From the NCBI RefSeq assembly GCF_036227485.1, contig NZ_CP109479.1, forward strand, positions 2,790,001 to 2,854,000: DNA of 64,000 nucleotides. The letters are read 5' to 3'. The translations under genes and the position numbers were made by a program. This document shows, in pieces, positions 52,533 to 61,596 of this stretch. Origin of the DNA: Streptomyces sp. NBC_01451. Lineage in GTDB: Bacteria; Actinomycetota; Actinomycetes; Streptomycetales; Streptomycetaceae. The notes below the pieces were generated by a model, which worked only from the letters and a program-made list of their open reading frames with translations, made no database searches and had not been told where the DNA came from. The stretch's first letter is position 1. Each line of letters starts with the position of its first letter.

Positions 52533-53396
52533 ATGACGCCGATCACGGAGGTGGAGGGGCGAAGGGTGGTCCTCTCCAACCTGGAGAAGGTGATCCACCC
52601 GGCGACAGGCTTCACCAAGGGGGAACTGCTCCACTACTACGCCACCACCGCGGACGTCCTCCTCCCCCACCTCCACGACCGCCCGGTCTCCTTCCTCCGC
52701 TACCCGGACGGCCCCGACGGCCAGGTCTTCTTCGCCAAGAACGTGCCGCCCGGTACGCCCGACTGGGTCACGACGGCGGAGGTCCCCCGCTCGGAGGGCC
52801 CGGCGCGCATGGTCCTGGTCCAGGACCTGCCCTCGCTGATGTGGGCGGCGAACCTGGTCACGGAGTTCCACACCCCGCAGTGGCTGATCGACGCCCCCGG
52901 CGAGGCCGACCGCCTGGTCCTCGACCTGGACCCCGGCCACCCGGCGACGATCGTCGAGTGCTGCGAGGTCGCGCTGTGGCTGCGGGAGCGGCTGGCGGCG
53001 GACGGGCTGGAGGCGTACGCGAAGACGTCCGGCTCGAAGGGCCTGCACCTCCTGGCGGCACCGGCGACCCGGACCCCGTCCGGCGAGATCACGGCGTACG
53101 CGAAGGACCTCGCGGTCGAGGCGGAGCGCGCCCTCCCCCACCTGGTCGTCCACCGCATGAACCGCAGCCTGCGCCCCGGAAAGGTCTTCGTCGACTACAG
53201 CCAGAACGCGGCCCGGAAGACGACGGCGACGCCGTACACGCTGAGGGCTCGCGCGGAGCCGACGGTGTCGGCACCGGTGACGTGGGAGGAGGTGGCGGGG
53301 TGCACCGATCCGGCCCAACTCGCGTTCGGGGCACCGGACATCGGCCCCCGTCTCCAGGCGCACGGCGACCTGCTGGCACCCCTGCTGGAGGGCTGA
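52533..53396 (+). CDS. LigD-type polymerase (PolDom) of end joining
   Basis: 287-residue archaeo-eukaryotic-primase-like polymerase, the stand-alone POL domain of LigD. It fills gaps and adds nucleotides during Ku-dependent repair. Signature segments are VIHPATGFTKGELLHYY, PDGPDGQVFFAKNVPPGTPDW, the metal-binding DRLVLDLDPG, and KTSGSKGLHLLAAPAT. Ligase and nuclease domains are absent, so a separate ATP-dependent ligase elsewhere must complete the pathway. The ribosome site before ATG 52533 is weak. It shares a 56-base divergent promoter with ku. Confidence 0.94.
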   Translation: MTPITEVEGRRVVLSNLEKVIHPATGFTKGELLHYYATTADVLLPHLHDRPVSFLRYPDGPDGQVFFAKNVPPGTPDWVTTAEVPRSEGPARMVLVQDLPSLMWAANLVTEFHTPQWLIDAPGEADRLVLDLDPGHPATIVECCEVALWLRERLAADGLEAYAKTSGSKGLHLLAAPATRTPSGEITAYAKDLAVEAERALPHLVVHRMNRSLRPGKVFVDYSQNAARKTTATPYTLRARAEPTVSAPVTWEEVAGCTDPAQLAFGAPDIGPRLQAHGDLLAPLLEG

Positions 53397-53436
53397 CACC
53401 CAACGGACGTCCCTGACCTGCCCGAGGAAGAGGGGG

Positions 53437-54195
53437 TCAGCCGGCCCGGAGCCGGAAGTGCAGCAGTCCGGTGTCGTCGGCGGAGACGGGCTTGCCGTCG
53501 GGGTCGGTGACCGCGGTCACCGTCAGGCCGGCGGTCGTGGCCAGCTTGTCGAACTGGTCCCGGGTGTACCAGTGCAGGACCCACGGGCGCTCCACGACGC
53601 TGCTGTCCGAGCCGTGGTGGCGCTCGTAGCGCAGAAGCGTCGTCCGGGTCCGCGCTGTCTCGTCGTGTTCTTCGGCGACGACGGAGAACCGCAACTCCGC
53701 GCCGTCGGGTGCGGCAGCCGTACGCACGTGGCCGATCTGTTCGGCCGGGGTCGGCGCGGGGGTGAACAGGGGCACGAGGGCGGTGCCGCCCTCCGTCAGG
53801 TGAGCGCGGATGCCGCGCAGGGCGGCCAGGGCCGCGCCGTCGTCGGGGAGCAGGGTGAAGGTCGGCCCGGCGAGGAAGATCGCCCGGTAGCGGCGGGGCA
53901 GGTCGAGGGTTTCCATGCGCTGGTGGAACACGGTGGCGCGGATGCCTTGTTCATCCGCCCGGCGACGGAGGCGTTCGAGCATGTCCGCGGAGGAGTCGAC
54001 ACCCTCGACATCCAGGCCGCGTCGACGCAGGTCGAGCAGGGGATCACCGTCCCCGCAGCCCAGCTCCAGCGCCGGCGTGCCGGCCTGCCGGATGAAGTCC
54101 GCGTAGGGCTCGGGGTCCTGGGACGAGGATTTCAGCGGTCCGTAGAGGTCCGCGACGATCCCGGTGTAGAAGTCGGCTGGGTCCACGGCCGTCAC
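53437..54195 (-). CDS. Class I SAM-dependent methyltransferase
   Basis: About 252 residues. Motif I is ALELGCGDGDPLLDLRRRGLDVEGVDSS (about 40-67), and the motif IV-like segment is YRAIFLAGPTFTLLPDD. The substrate cannot be read; similar proteins are annotated only as methyltransferases. GTG 54195 is chosen because the conserved VDPADFYTGIVADLYGPL begins there; GTG 54222 would add nine residues and lacks a ribosome site. It converges with the LigD polymerase gene. Confidence 0.85.
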   Translation of the reverse strand: MTAVDPADFYTGIVADLYGPLKSSSQDPEPYADFIRQAGTPALELGCGDGDPLLDLRRRGLDVEGVDSSADMLERLRRRADEQGIRATVFHQRMETLDLPRRYRAIFLAGPTFTLLPDDGAALAALRGIRAHLTEGGTALVPLFTPAPTPAEQIGHVRTAAAPDGAELRFSVVAEEHDETARTRTTLLRYERHHGSDSSVVERPWVLHWYTRDQFDKLATTAGLTVTAVTDPDGKPVSADDTGLLHFRLRAG

Positions 54196-54291
54196 CCTAC
54201 GCAACCCGTCCCGCACGGTCACTCGAATATCAAGTGCGGCGCGTTCCGAGGGAGTTGGCCGCGATCGAGCGGAGCCGCCGCCCGGCCGCCG

Positions 54292-55095
54292 TCACACCCG
54301 TCCCCAGGTCCCCCGGTCCCGCGCCACCGCGTGCAGCGCCTCCACATCGGCCGGTTTGAGCACGCCCCCCAGCCTCGCCAGTCCCGACAGGTCCGTGTCC
54401 TGGAGAACCCTGACCTCCCGCAGTGGAACCGTGATCCTCAGGTCGGCCGGGCCTGCCAGGGCGAGGACGGGGTGGACCTCGGCCGTCAGCGCGTACGAGG
54501 CCCGGTCGGCGTCGGAACGAACCCGGCGCAGTAGTGGGCGGGGGTCCCGGCGGCCCAGGGAGACCATGGGGTCGGCGACCAGTACCCGTTGCTTGCGGGC
54601 GTACAGCGTGTGCACCGCGAACAGTCCTCCGGGGCCGATCACCAGGTGGTGGATCCGGTCACCGCCGGGAAGCGGGAGCGAGTGCAGGGTGTGCCAGCCC
54701 GCGCCCTCCAGCGCCTCCAGGGCGTCGCCCACCGCCTGTTCCGCCGCCAGGGCCCGCCGTCGGGGGTCCGGGCGGAGGCGGTGAGGCGGTCCGGGGTCGC
54801 GGTCCAGGGCGATCTGGAGGGCCTCGCCGGGACGGTTCGGGGCCAGGTCGTCGTCGGGATGGAGGGAGAGGCGGGCCAGTTCCGCCGGGGTGGGGACCGG
54901 GGGCGGGCCCACCGTCACCGGGCCCGTCAGGAACGGGCCCAGGGCTTCCAGTACGTCCCCTCTGAGGTCGTCGCTCAGCAGGTTGACCCGGGACGACTCA
55001 CGGTCGTACCAGGCGATGTTCCGCCCGTCCGTCAGGCACACGTACAGCCGCTCGTGACCTTGCCGCCAGGCCGGTACGACACGCAGTCCGCTCAT
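54292..55095 (-). CDS. NERD-domain protein
   Basis: 267-residue cytoplasmic protein. The middle part (about 115-215) resembles the NERD (nuclease-related) domain: AAEQAVGDALEALEGAGWHTLHSL, then GGDRIHHLVIGPGGLFAVHT, the typical hDHlvigPgGvf strand. The Asp-His pair and a following Lys (ARKQRV) fit a degenerate restriction-type active site, but activity is uncertain. ATG at 55095 follows GGTGG. It is divergent from the phosphatase gene. Confidence 0.78.
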   Translation of the reverse strand: MSGLRVVPAWRQGHERLYVCLTDGRNIAWYDRESSRVNLLSDDLRGDVLEALGPFLTGPVTVGPPPVPTPAELARLSLHPDDDLAPNRPGEALQIALDRDPGPPHRLRPDPRRRALAAEQAVGDALEALEGAGWHTLHSLPLPGGDRIHHLVIGPGGLFAVHTLYARKQRVLVADPMVSLGRRDPRPLLRRVRSDADRASYALTAEVHPVLALAGPADLRITVPLREVRVLQDTDLSGLARLGGVLKPADVEALHAVARDRGTWGRV

Positions 55096-55245
55096 CCACC
55101 ATCACCCCAATCCCCGCATGGCCATGGGAACAGGCGGGGTGCTGCGGGGGCAAGGACCCGGTTACCTTTGAAGGGAGTCGGGGCGGAGTTGGGTGCCCGA
55201 GTGGGGGAGGCGGCGAAGTTGCGGACCCGCGGGAAGGAGCCCGAC

Positions 55246-55725
55246 GTGCCGGCTCCGGGCAAGCCGTGGAGCGAGATCGTGCCCGGGCTGTGGATGGGCG
55301 GACACGAGTTCACGCGTCGCCCGGGGGAGATCGAGTTCGCCGTCGTGCACGATGAGTTCGACCTGGTCATGACCCTGCTGAGGCTGCCCGGGTACGGGCC
55401 GGATCCCGGCGTCGAGCACCACGTGTGGTCCATCCCGGACGGGCCGCTCGACGGGACCCAGCTCGCCGGCGTGATCCGGCTCGCCGAGGCTGTGTGCGCG
55501 GCACTTGAGGACGGGCGCAAGGTGCTGGTGCGCTGCTACAGCGGCTACAACCGGTCGGGGCTCGTCGTCGCGCACGCCCTGGTCCTGGACGGGTACGACA
55601 TCGAGGAGGCGATCCGCCTCATCAGATCCCGCCGCTCCCCGTGGGCCCTGCACAACGAACGGTTCGTGGAGTATCTGCGGACGGGCCTGTCCACGGCCCG
55701 GCTGCTGGAGGAACTGACGGAGTAG
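55246..55725 (+). CDS. Dual-specificity-type protein phosphatase
   Basis: 159-residue cysteine phosphatase. The P-loop is VLVRCYSGYNRSGLVVAHAL, matching CX5R with Cys near residue 98, and the preceding general-acid region is SIPDGPLDGTQL. The C-terminal helix has EEAIRLIRSRRSPWALHN, as in DSP-like Streptomyces proteins. GTG at 55246 has a perfect AAGGAG six bases upstream, which decides the start against longer frames. The substrate is unknown; the window's Ser/Thr kinase is too far away to claim a pair. Confidence 0.88.
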   Translation: MPAPGKPWSEIVPGLWMGGHEFTRRPGEIEFAVVHDEFDLVMTLLRLPGYGPDPGVEHHVWSIPDGPLDGTQLAGVIRLAEAVCAALEDGRKVLVRCYSGYNRSGLVVAHALVLDGYDIEEAIRLIRSRRSPWALHNERFVEYLRTGLSTARLLEELTE

Positions 55726-55732
55726 CCCGCGT

Positions 55733-55799
55733 GGCCCGCATGACCTGTGCGGCCCGCATGACCTGTGCGGCCCGCATGACCCGTGCGGCCCGCCCGGCG
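55733..55799. repeat. Three tandem 18-bp repeats after the phosphatase gene
   Basis: Unit GGCCCGCATGACCTGTGC occurs at 55733, 55751 and (one mismatch) 55769, with a partial fourth copy. It starts eight bases after the stop codon. Confidence 0.88.
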
Positions 55800-55902
55800 A
55801 AATGCGACTTCCCTGCGAATGAATAGGGTGTCGTGCACGAGGCGACTCATCTGCCGTCGCCCGTCACACCCTTTCCGACACCGACGCCGACGCAGGAGTG
55901 CA

Positions 55903-56688
55903 GTGGACGCCAGCCGCATCTCCCGCGCTGCCCGCACCTCCCCCGCCGCCCGGGCCTCGCGCGTCTCCCTCGCCGTCCTCGCCCTCGCTCTCGCCACCTC
56001 AGCCTGCGGTGACGCCGGCGGGCTGCGCGGGGCCGGGCCGACCGCCACCGCCGTCAGCCCCGCCCGGCTCTGGCCCGAGTTGCCCGCCGCCTCCAGCCCC
56101 GCCTGGGACTACGGCGAGGCCGAGACCGAGACCGTGAAGGGCGTCACCGCCCCCGGCGACGACATCCACAAGGTCGACCCGGTGGCCGTCGTACGGGCGG
56201 AGATCGCCAGGCATGCCGACACGTACACCGCCGACGGTGCCCCGTACACCGGGACGGCCGCCGGAATGGCGGCCTGCGACCGGAAGGGGCACACGGGTAC
56301 CGATACCGGCGGCGGTAGCGGCGCCTGTCCCGTCCTCAGGGCCTACTACCGCGACCTCACCGGCGACGGCCGTGACGACATGGCCCTCGGTTTCCGGCTG
56401 CTGCCGGGCAACGGGACGGCCGTACGCGTGTACACCTTCCAGCGGCACCGGCTGGTGCAGATCATGGCGAACGACGACGCCGTGACCGCCGTGGAGCTGG
56501 CCGGCCGGGCCGTGATCATCCGCTCGCCGTCGCAGATCCCCGGGTACGAGTACCGCACGCAGTGGACCTGGGACGCCGACCAGAAGGCGATGCTGCTCAC
56601 CCGGGACGAGTTCCTGCGTACCGGCAAACCCAAGCGCCTCGCCTCGGCTGCCCCCTCGCCCCTGCCCTCCTCCGCGAGTGCCCGGTGA
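55903..56688 (+). CDS. Predicted lipoprotein preceding the sensor kinase
   Basis: 261 residues. An Arg-rich N-terminus, a hydrophobic stretch VSLAVLALALATSACGD with a lipobox-like ATSAC, and lipidation on Cys near residue 35 are predicted. The exported domain has no motif that I recognise; it contains YYRDLTGDGRDDMALGFRL, an FG-GAP-like acidic loop, and three further cysteines or so. GTG 55903 has GGAG four bases upstream. Its stop overlaps the kinase GTG (GTGA), so the two are translationally coupled. By analogy with lipoprotein-kinase systems such as CseA/CseC, it may modulate the kinase. Confidence 0.8.
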   Translation: MDASRISRAARTSPAARASRVSLAVLALALATSACGDAGGLRGAGPTATAVSPARLWPELPAASSPAWDYGEAETETVKGVTAPGDDIHKVDPVAVVRAEIARHADTYTADGAPYTGTAAGMAACDRKGHTGTDTGGGSGACPVLRAYYRDLTGDGRDDMALGFRLLPGNGTAVRVYTFQRHRLVQIMANDDAVTAVELAGRAVIIRSPSQIPGYEYRTQWTWDADQKAMLLTRDEFLRTGKPKRLASAAPSPLPSSASAR

Positions 56689-57971
56689 GGGTCTCGCTGC
56701 CCGGGTGGGCAGGCACCCTCGCCGCGAAGGCCGCGCTGTTCATCACCGGGATGTGCTGCGCCCTCGCCGCCCTGCTCGGCGTCCTCGTGCATGTCTCGGT
56801 GACCCACCAGACCGTCGACCAGGCCCGCGACCGCGCCCTGTCCCGCCTGGTGGAGGCCACTGCCGCGTACGAGGCCGGGGACGCGCTGCGGCCCCACACC
56901 GGCATCGATCCGGAGGGGCTGCCCAAGGCGCTGCGGAATCTCGCGGCGGCCGGGGAGCGCGGCACGATGGTCACCGACCACGACGGGGTGCCGACGATGT
57001 GGGCGGCGGGGCCCGCGGACGGCGGGCACGCGCTCGCCGTGGCCCTCGACTACTCGCAGAGCGCCCGTACGATCGAGGGCCTCGACCGGGCCATCCTGTG
57101 GTCGTCGGGCCTCGCCATCGGCGCGACGCTGCTGGTCGGCGCGTTCGCGGTGACCCGGGTGACCCGGAGGCTGCACGCGACCGCCCAGGTGGCCCGCCGG
57201 ATCAGCGCCGGCGACCTGGACGCCCGCGTCGGCGACGCCCGTACGCAGGACCCGAACCGCTCGCCGGACGAGGTCGCCGCCGTCGCCGCCGCCCTCGACA
57301 GCATGGCCGCCTCGCTGCAACGGAAACTGCTCAGCGAACAGCGCTTCACCGCCGACGTGGCCCACGAGCTGCGCACCCCGCTCACCGGGCTGCACGCCGC
57401 GGCCGAACTGCTGCCCGCCGGGCGGCCGACCGAGCTGGTCAGGGACCGGGTCGCCGCACTGCGTACGCTCACCGAGGACCTGCTCGAAATCTCCCGGCTG
57501 GACACGGGCAAGGAGCGGCTGGAGGCCGAGACGGAGGCGCTCGGCGCCCTCGCCGAACGGGTCGTACGGGCTTCCGGGGCCACCGGAGCCGACACGGAGA
57601 TCGTCGTCGCCCGGGACGCCCTCGTCGACACCGACCGGCGCCGTCTCGAACGGGTGCTCGGCAATCTGGTCGCCAACGCCCACCGGCACGGACGTACGCC
57701 CGTGACGCTCACCGTCGACGGGCCGGTCGTGACCGTGCGGGACCACGGTGACGGCTTTCCGGAGTACCTGGTGGAGCACGGGCCGCAGCGGTTCCGTACG
57801 GAGGGCGGGGCGACCGGACACGGGCTCGGGCTGACGATCGCGTTGGGCCAGGCGGAGGTACTGGGCGCCCGGCTCACCTTCGCCAACGTGCCGGAGAGTG
57901 ACGGCGGTGGCGCTCTGGCGACGCTCACACTGGCCGAATCCCGGGGGCCGGCCACCAACGGCCCAGCGTGA
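56685..57971 (+). CDS. Orphan sensor histidine kinase
   Basis: 428 residues. Two helices (about 8-35 and 128-152) enclose a short sensor loop of about 90 residues. A HAMP domain (about 150-210) follows, then HisKA with the phosphoacceptor in FTADVAHELRTPLTG (His near 227) and HATPase with the N-box NLVANAHRHG, G1 VRDHGDGFP and G2 GHGLGLTIAL. The N- and G-boxes look functional. No response regulator lies next to it. It is coupled to the upstream lipoprotein gene by a GTGA overlap. Its signal may come from the cell envelope. Confidence 0.92.
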   Translation: MRVSLPGWAGTLAAKAALFITGMCCALAALLGVLVHVSVTHQTVDQARDRALSRLVEATAAYEAGDALRPHTGIDPEGLPKALRNLAAAGERGTMVTDHDGVPTMWAAGPADGGHALAVALDYSQSARTIEGLDRAILWSSGLAIGATLLVGAFAVTRVTRRLHATAQVARRISAGDLDARVGDARTQDPNRSPDEVAAVAAALDSMAASLQRKLLSEQRFTADVAHELRTPLTGLHAAAELLPAGRPTELVRDRVAALRTLTEDLLEISRLDTGKERLEAETEALGALAERVVRASGATGADTEIVVARDALVDTDRRRLERVLGNLVANAHRHGRTPVTLTVDGPVVTVRDHGDGFPEYLVEHGPQRFRTEGGATGHGLGLTIALGQAEVLGARLTFANVPESDGGGALATLTLAESRGPATNGPA

Positions 57972-58038
57972 CGGGCGCCTTACACGACCCGCTCCTAGCG
58001 TGGCGGTTAGTCAGCTCTGTCCTGCCAAAGGAGCCCAC

Positions 58039-58563
58039 ATGTCACCGCGGACCACCCTGACCCGCCTCGGCATAGCCGCCGCCACCACCGCACTCTCCGT
58101 CGGCGCCGTCACCCCGGCACTCGCGAGCCCCGCCGACGACGACTGGGGCACCAGCTGGAACCAGCAGCAACAGAACAGCCAGAGCAACCAGAACAGCGAC
58201 GGCGGCGGGCAGCAGCAGAGCGGCAACAGCTGGAACCCGCAGAACAGCAACCAGCAGAGCAACAGCCAGCAGAGCGGCAACGGCGACTGGGGCCAGCACA
58301 ACAACACCAGCAGCAGCAGCAACGCCGTCCTCTACAAGGGGATCGTCACCGCCAACGGCGGACTGCGGCTGCGCAGCGCGCCCAACCGCGGCAGCGCGAT
58401 CATCCGGGTCGCCCCGAAGGGCTCGATCGTCAACATCTTCTGCAAGACCGGCGGCGAGAACGTCGACGGCAACTCGCTCTGGTACCTCCTCACGGACGGC
58501 ACCTGGGCCTGGGGCGCCGCCCGCTACATCGACAACATCGGCGCCGCACCGCGCTTCTGCTGA
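58039..58563 (+). CDS. Secreted SH3-domain protein with Gln/Asn/Ser-rich linker
   Basis: 174 residues. Signal peptide (about 1-31, cleavage after PALA), then about 65 residues almost entirely of Gln, Asn, Ser and Gly, then a bacterial SH3 domain (KGIVTANGGLRLRSAPNRGS ... GSIVNIFCKT ... WYLLTDGTWAWGAARYI). Two cysteines (IFCKT and the last residue) may form a disulfide. SH3b domains bind peptidoglycan or wall proteins. ATG 58039 has AAAGGAG upstream. No catalytic domain is present. Confidence 0.9.
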   Translation: MSPRTTLTRLGIAAATTALSVGAVTPALASPADDDWGTSWNQQQQNSQSNQNSDGGGQQQSGNSWNPQNSNQQSNSQQSGNGDWGQHNNTSSSSNAVLYKGIVTANGGLRLRSAPNRGSAIIRVAPKGSIVNIFCKTGGENVDGNSLWYLLTDGTWAWGAARYIDNIGAAPRFC

Positions 58564-58625
58564 CCCCGGCCCTGCCCCGGCGCAGCATCACGCAACATTC
58601 CGCCCACTTTGGGTAGATTCCGGGC

Positions 58626-60047
58626 ATGACGAAGCCCGGAACCACCGTGGCGGCGGAGTACGAGGAATCCCCGAAGCCCTGGCTGTCGGAGCCCGCCGAT
58701 CCCTCCGCTCCCGCCCCGCGCGTCCCCCGGCGCCGTGGCATCGAACTGGCCCTCATCGTCGTCGCCGTCCTCCTCTCCGTGTTCGGCTACTGCGATGTGG
58801 GCCTCGCGAAGAACGGCACCGTCCCGCCCGGCGCCGCCGGTTACGGCGCCGGGCTCGGCGTGCTCGCGCTCCTCGCCCATCTCGCGGTGCGCCGCCGCGC
58901 CCCCTGCGCCGACCCGCTCCTGCTGCCCATCGGCGTGCTGCTCAACGGCCTCGGCCTGGTCCTCATCTACCGGCTCGACCTGGAGACACCGGGCCATCGG
59001 GCGGCCCCCGCCCAACTCGTCTGGTCCACGGTCGGCGTGGCGCTGTTCATCGTGGTCGTCGTCCTGCTGCGCGACCACCGGGTCCTCCAGCGGTACGCGT
59101 ACGTCTGTGTGGCCGCCGCCCTCGTCCTGCTCACCCTCCCGATCTTCTTCCCGGCGGTGAACGGGGCCCGTATCTGGATCCGGATCGCCGGGTTCTCCTT
59201 CCAGCCGGGCGAGTTCGCGAAGGTGCTGCTGGCGGTGTTCTTCGCCGCGTACCTCGCCGCCAACCGGGGCGCGCTCGCGTACACGGGCCGCCGGATCTGG
59301 CGGTTCAGCAGGCTCCAGCTCCCCACCGGGCGGGTCCTGGGCCCGATCGTCGCGATCTGGCTGCTCAGCGTCGGCGTACTGGTCCTGGAGCGCGATCTCG
59401 GCACCTCGCTCCTCTTCTTCGGCCTCTTCGTGGTGCTGCTGTACGTCGCCACGGGCCGCACCGGCTGGATCGCGGTCGGGCTGCTGCTGGCCGCGCTGGG
59501 CGCCTTCGCCGTCGGCACCCTCGAACCGCACGTCCACAGCCGCGTCGAGGACTGGCTGCATCCCTTCGCGACGATCGAGGCGGGTCAGGGCCCCAACCAG
59601 CTCTCCCAGTCGCTGTTCGCGTTCGCGGCCGGCGGCATCCTCGGCACCGGCCTCGGGCTCGGCCACTCGATCCTGATCGGCTTCGCGGCCAAGTCGGACT
59701 TCATCCTGGCGACGGCGGGCGAGGAACTCGGGCTGGCCGGTCTCTCCGCGATCGTCATCCTCTACGCCCTCCTGGTGGAGCGCGGCTACCGGGCCGGACT
59801 GTCCCTCCGCGACCCCTTCGGGCGGCTGCTCGCCGTCGGCCTCGCCTCGATCGTGGCGCTCCAGGTGTTCGTGATCGCGGGCGGGGTGTCGGGCCTGATC
59901 CCGCTCACCGGTATGGCGATGCCGTTCCTGGCGCAGGGGGGCTCGTCCGTGGTCACCAACTGGATCATCGTGGCGCTGCTGATCCGGATCAGCGACTCGG
60001 CCCGGCGACAGCACAACGAAGTCGACGACGGGCAGCGCACACCATGA
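58626..60047 (+). CDS. SEDS-family peptidoglycan glycosyltransferase (FtsW/RodA/SpoVE)
   Basis: 473 residues with ten or more helices. SEDS polymerases join lipid II into glycan strands together with a class B PBP. Family motifs: NGARIWIRIAGFSFQPGEFAK, LERDLGTSLLFFGLF with the essential Asp region, and the C-terminal GLIPLTGMAMPFLAQGGSS. The ATG at 58626 has no ribosome site, but a TAGATT hexamer (58614-58619, TAGxxT type) lies six bases upstream, which suggests a leaderless mRNA. Its end overlaps the PBP start by four bases, so it is a coupled synthase pair. Confidence 0.94.
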   Translation: MTKPGTTVAAEYEESPKPWLSEPADPSAPAPRVPRRRGIELALIVVAVLLSVFGYCDVGLAKNGTVPPGAAGYGAGLGVLALLAHLAVRRRAPCADPLLLPIGVLLNGLGLVLIYRLDLETPGHRAAPAQLVWSTVGVALFIVVVVLLRDHRVLQRYAYVCVAAALVLLTLPIFFPAVNGARIWIRIAGFSFQPGEFAKVLLAVFFAAYLAANRGALAYTGRRIWRFSRLQLPTGRVLGPIVAIWLLSVGVLVLERDLGTSLLFFGLFVVLLYVATGRTGWIAVGLLLAALGAFAVGTLEPHVHSRVEDWLHPFATIEAGQGPNQLSQSLFAFAAGGILGTGLGLGHSILIGFAAKSDFILATAGEELGLAGLSAIVILYALLVERGYRAGLSLRDPFGRLLAVGLASIVALQVFVIAGGVSGLIPLTGMAMPFLAQGGSSVVTNWIIVALLIRISDSARRQHNEVDDGQRTP

Positions 60048-61552
60048 CGAGACAGCCCGAACGGGCAAGAAGACCACGGCAGATGACGCGCTGCATCAAG
60101 CACGCCGCCCTCTTCTGCGCCCTGCTGCTCCTCGCCCTCCTCGTCAACATCACCCGCGTCCAGGTCGTCCAGGCCCAGCGCTACGACGACAACACGGCCA
60201 ACCGCCGCCTGGTGATCGCCCGTTACGGCCGGCCGCGCGGCGCCATCCTGGTCGGCCACCGGCCGGTCACCGGGTCAAGGGACACCGGCGAGCAGCTCCG
60301 CTACGAACGGACGTACAAGAACGGCCCGTTGTACGCCCCGGTGACCGGCTTCGCCTCCCAGGTGTACGGCACGACGTTCCTGGAGCACGCGGAGGACGGC
60401 ATCCTGTCGGGCACCGATCCACTGCTCTCGCCGTTCCCGCTGTGGAACGACGTGACGCGCGCGCAGAACCCCGGCGGCGAGGTGGTGACCACCGTCGACC
60501 CGGCCGCCCAGCTGGCCGCCTACGAGGGTCTCGGCCTGCGGAAGGGCGCGGTGGCGGCCGTGGAGCCGTCGACCGGACGCGTCCTGGCCCTGGTCTCCGC
60601 ACCGTCGTACGACCCGGCGGCGCTGTCCGGCAACGGGCTTGCCGTGGAGCGGAGTTGGCGGCGGCTGAACGCCGATCCGGACAAACCGATGCTCAACCGG
60701 GCGGTGCGGCAGACGTATCCACCGGGTTCGACGTTCAAGGTGGTCACCGCGGCGGCGGCCCTCGACGCGGGGGTGGTCACCGATCTGGACGAGCCGACGC
60801 GCTCCCCCGACCCGTACCGCCTCCCCGGTACGTCCACGGCGCTGACGAACGAGGGCGACGGGTGTGCGGACGTCTCGTTGCGGGAGGCGTTCACCTGGTC
60901 GTGCAACACGGTCTTCGCCAAGCTGGGCGTGGACGTGGGCGTCGCCGATCTGGCGGCCACGGCGGACGGGTTCGGCTTCAACGACGCGGGGCTTCGCATC
61001 CCCTTCTCGGTGGCGCGGAGCACCTTCGACACACACGTCGACAAGGCGCAGTTGGCGCTGTCCGCGATCGGCCAGTACAACACGCGGGCCACACCGCTGC
61101 AGATGGCGATGGTCGCGGCGGCGGTCGCCAACGGCGGCCAGGTGCCCGCCCCGTACCTGGTGGAGCGGACAACCACCGCGCACGGCAGGACAGTCGCGAG
61201 CCCGGGCGTACGGAACCGGCTCCGGGCGATGAGTCCGTCGACCGCCGTACGGATGCGCGAGCTGATGCGGGACGTCGTGGAGCGGGGCACCGGCACGAAC
61301 GCGGCGATCCCCGGCGCCACCGTCGGCGGCAAGACCGGGACGGCCCAGCACGGCATCGGCAACTCCGGTACGCCGTATGCCTGGTTCATCTCCTGGGCGC
61401 AGGGCGAACGGGACGTCGAGCCGACGGTGGCCGTCGCGGTGGTGGTCGAGGACGCCTCCGCCGACCGTACGGACATCAGCGGGGGCGGGACGGCGGCGCC
61501 GATCGCGCGGGCGGTGATGGAGGCGGTGCTCGGAGGACGCGAGCGACGATGA
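60044..61552 (+). CDS. Class B penicillin-binding protein (transpeptidase)
   Basis: 502 residues. One N-terminal helix (about 21-40), a compact N-terminal part with RYGRPRGAILV, and the transpeptidase domain with SxxK in PPGSTFKVVTAAAAL (Ser near 229), SxN in TWSCNTVFAKL (near 286) and KTG in VGGKTGTAQHG (near 430). It lacks the C-terminal PASTA repeats of some FtsI-like proteins. The start overlaps the SEDS gene (ATGA). In Streptomyces such pairs act in polar growth or sporulation wall synthesis; which applies here is not evident. Confidence 0.95.
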   Translation: MTRQPERARRPRQMTRCIKHAALFCALLLLALLVNITRVQVVQAQRYDDNTANRRLVIARYGRPRGAILVGHRPVTGSRDTGEQLRYERTYKNGPLYAPVTGFASQVYGTTFLEHAEDGILSGTDPLLSPFPLWNDVTRAQNPGGEVVTTVDPAAQLAAYEGLGLRKGAVAAVEPSTGRVLALVSAPSYDPAALSGNGLAVERSWRRLNADPDKPMLNRAVRQTYPPGSTFKVVTAAAALDAGVVTDLDEPTRSPDPYRLPGTSTALTNEGDGCADVSLREAFTWSCNTVFAKLGVDVGVADLAATADGFGFNDAGLRIPFSVARSTFDTHVDKAQLALSAIGQYNTRATPLQMAMVAAAVANGGQVPAPYLVERTTTAHGRTVASPGVRNRLRAMSPSTAVRMRELMRDVVERGTGTNAAIPGATVGGKTGTAQHGIGNSGTPYAWFISWAQGERDVEPTVAVAVVVEDASADRTDISGGGTAAPIARAVMEAVLGGRERR

Positions 61553-61596
61553 GAAAAGGGGGTGCGGGGGCCGTACCCCCGACCTACCGTGCGGCC

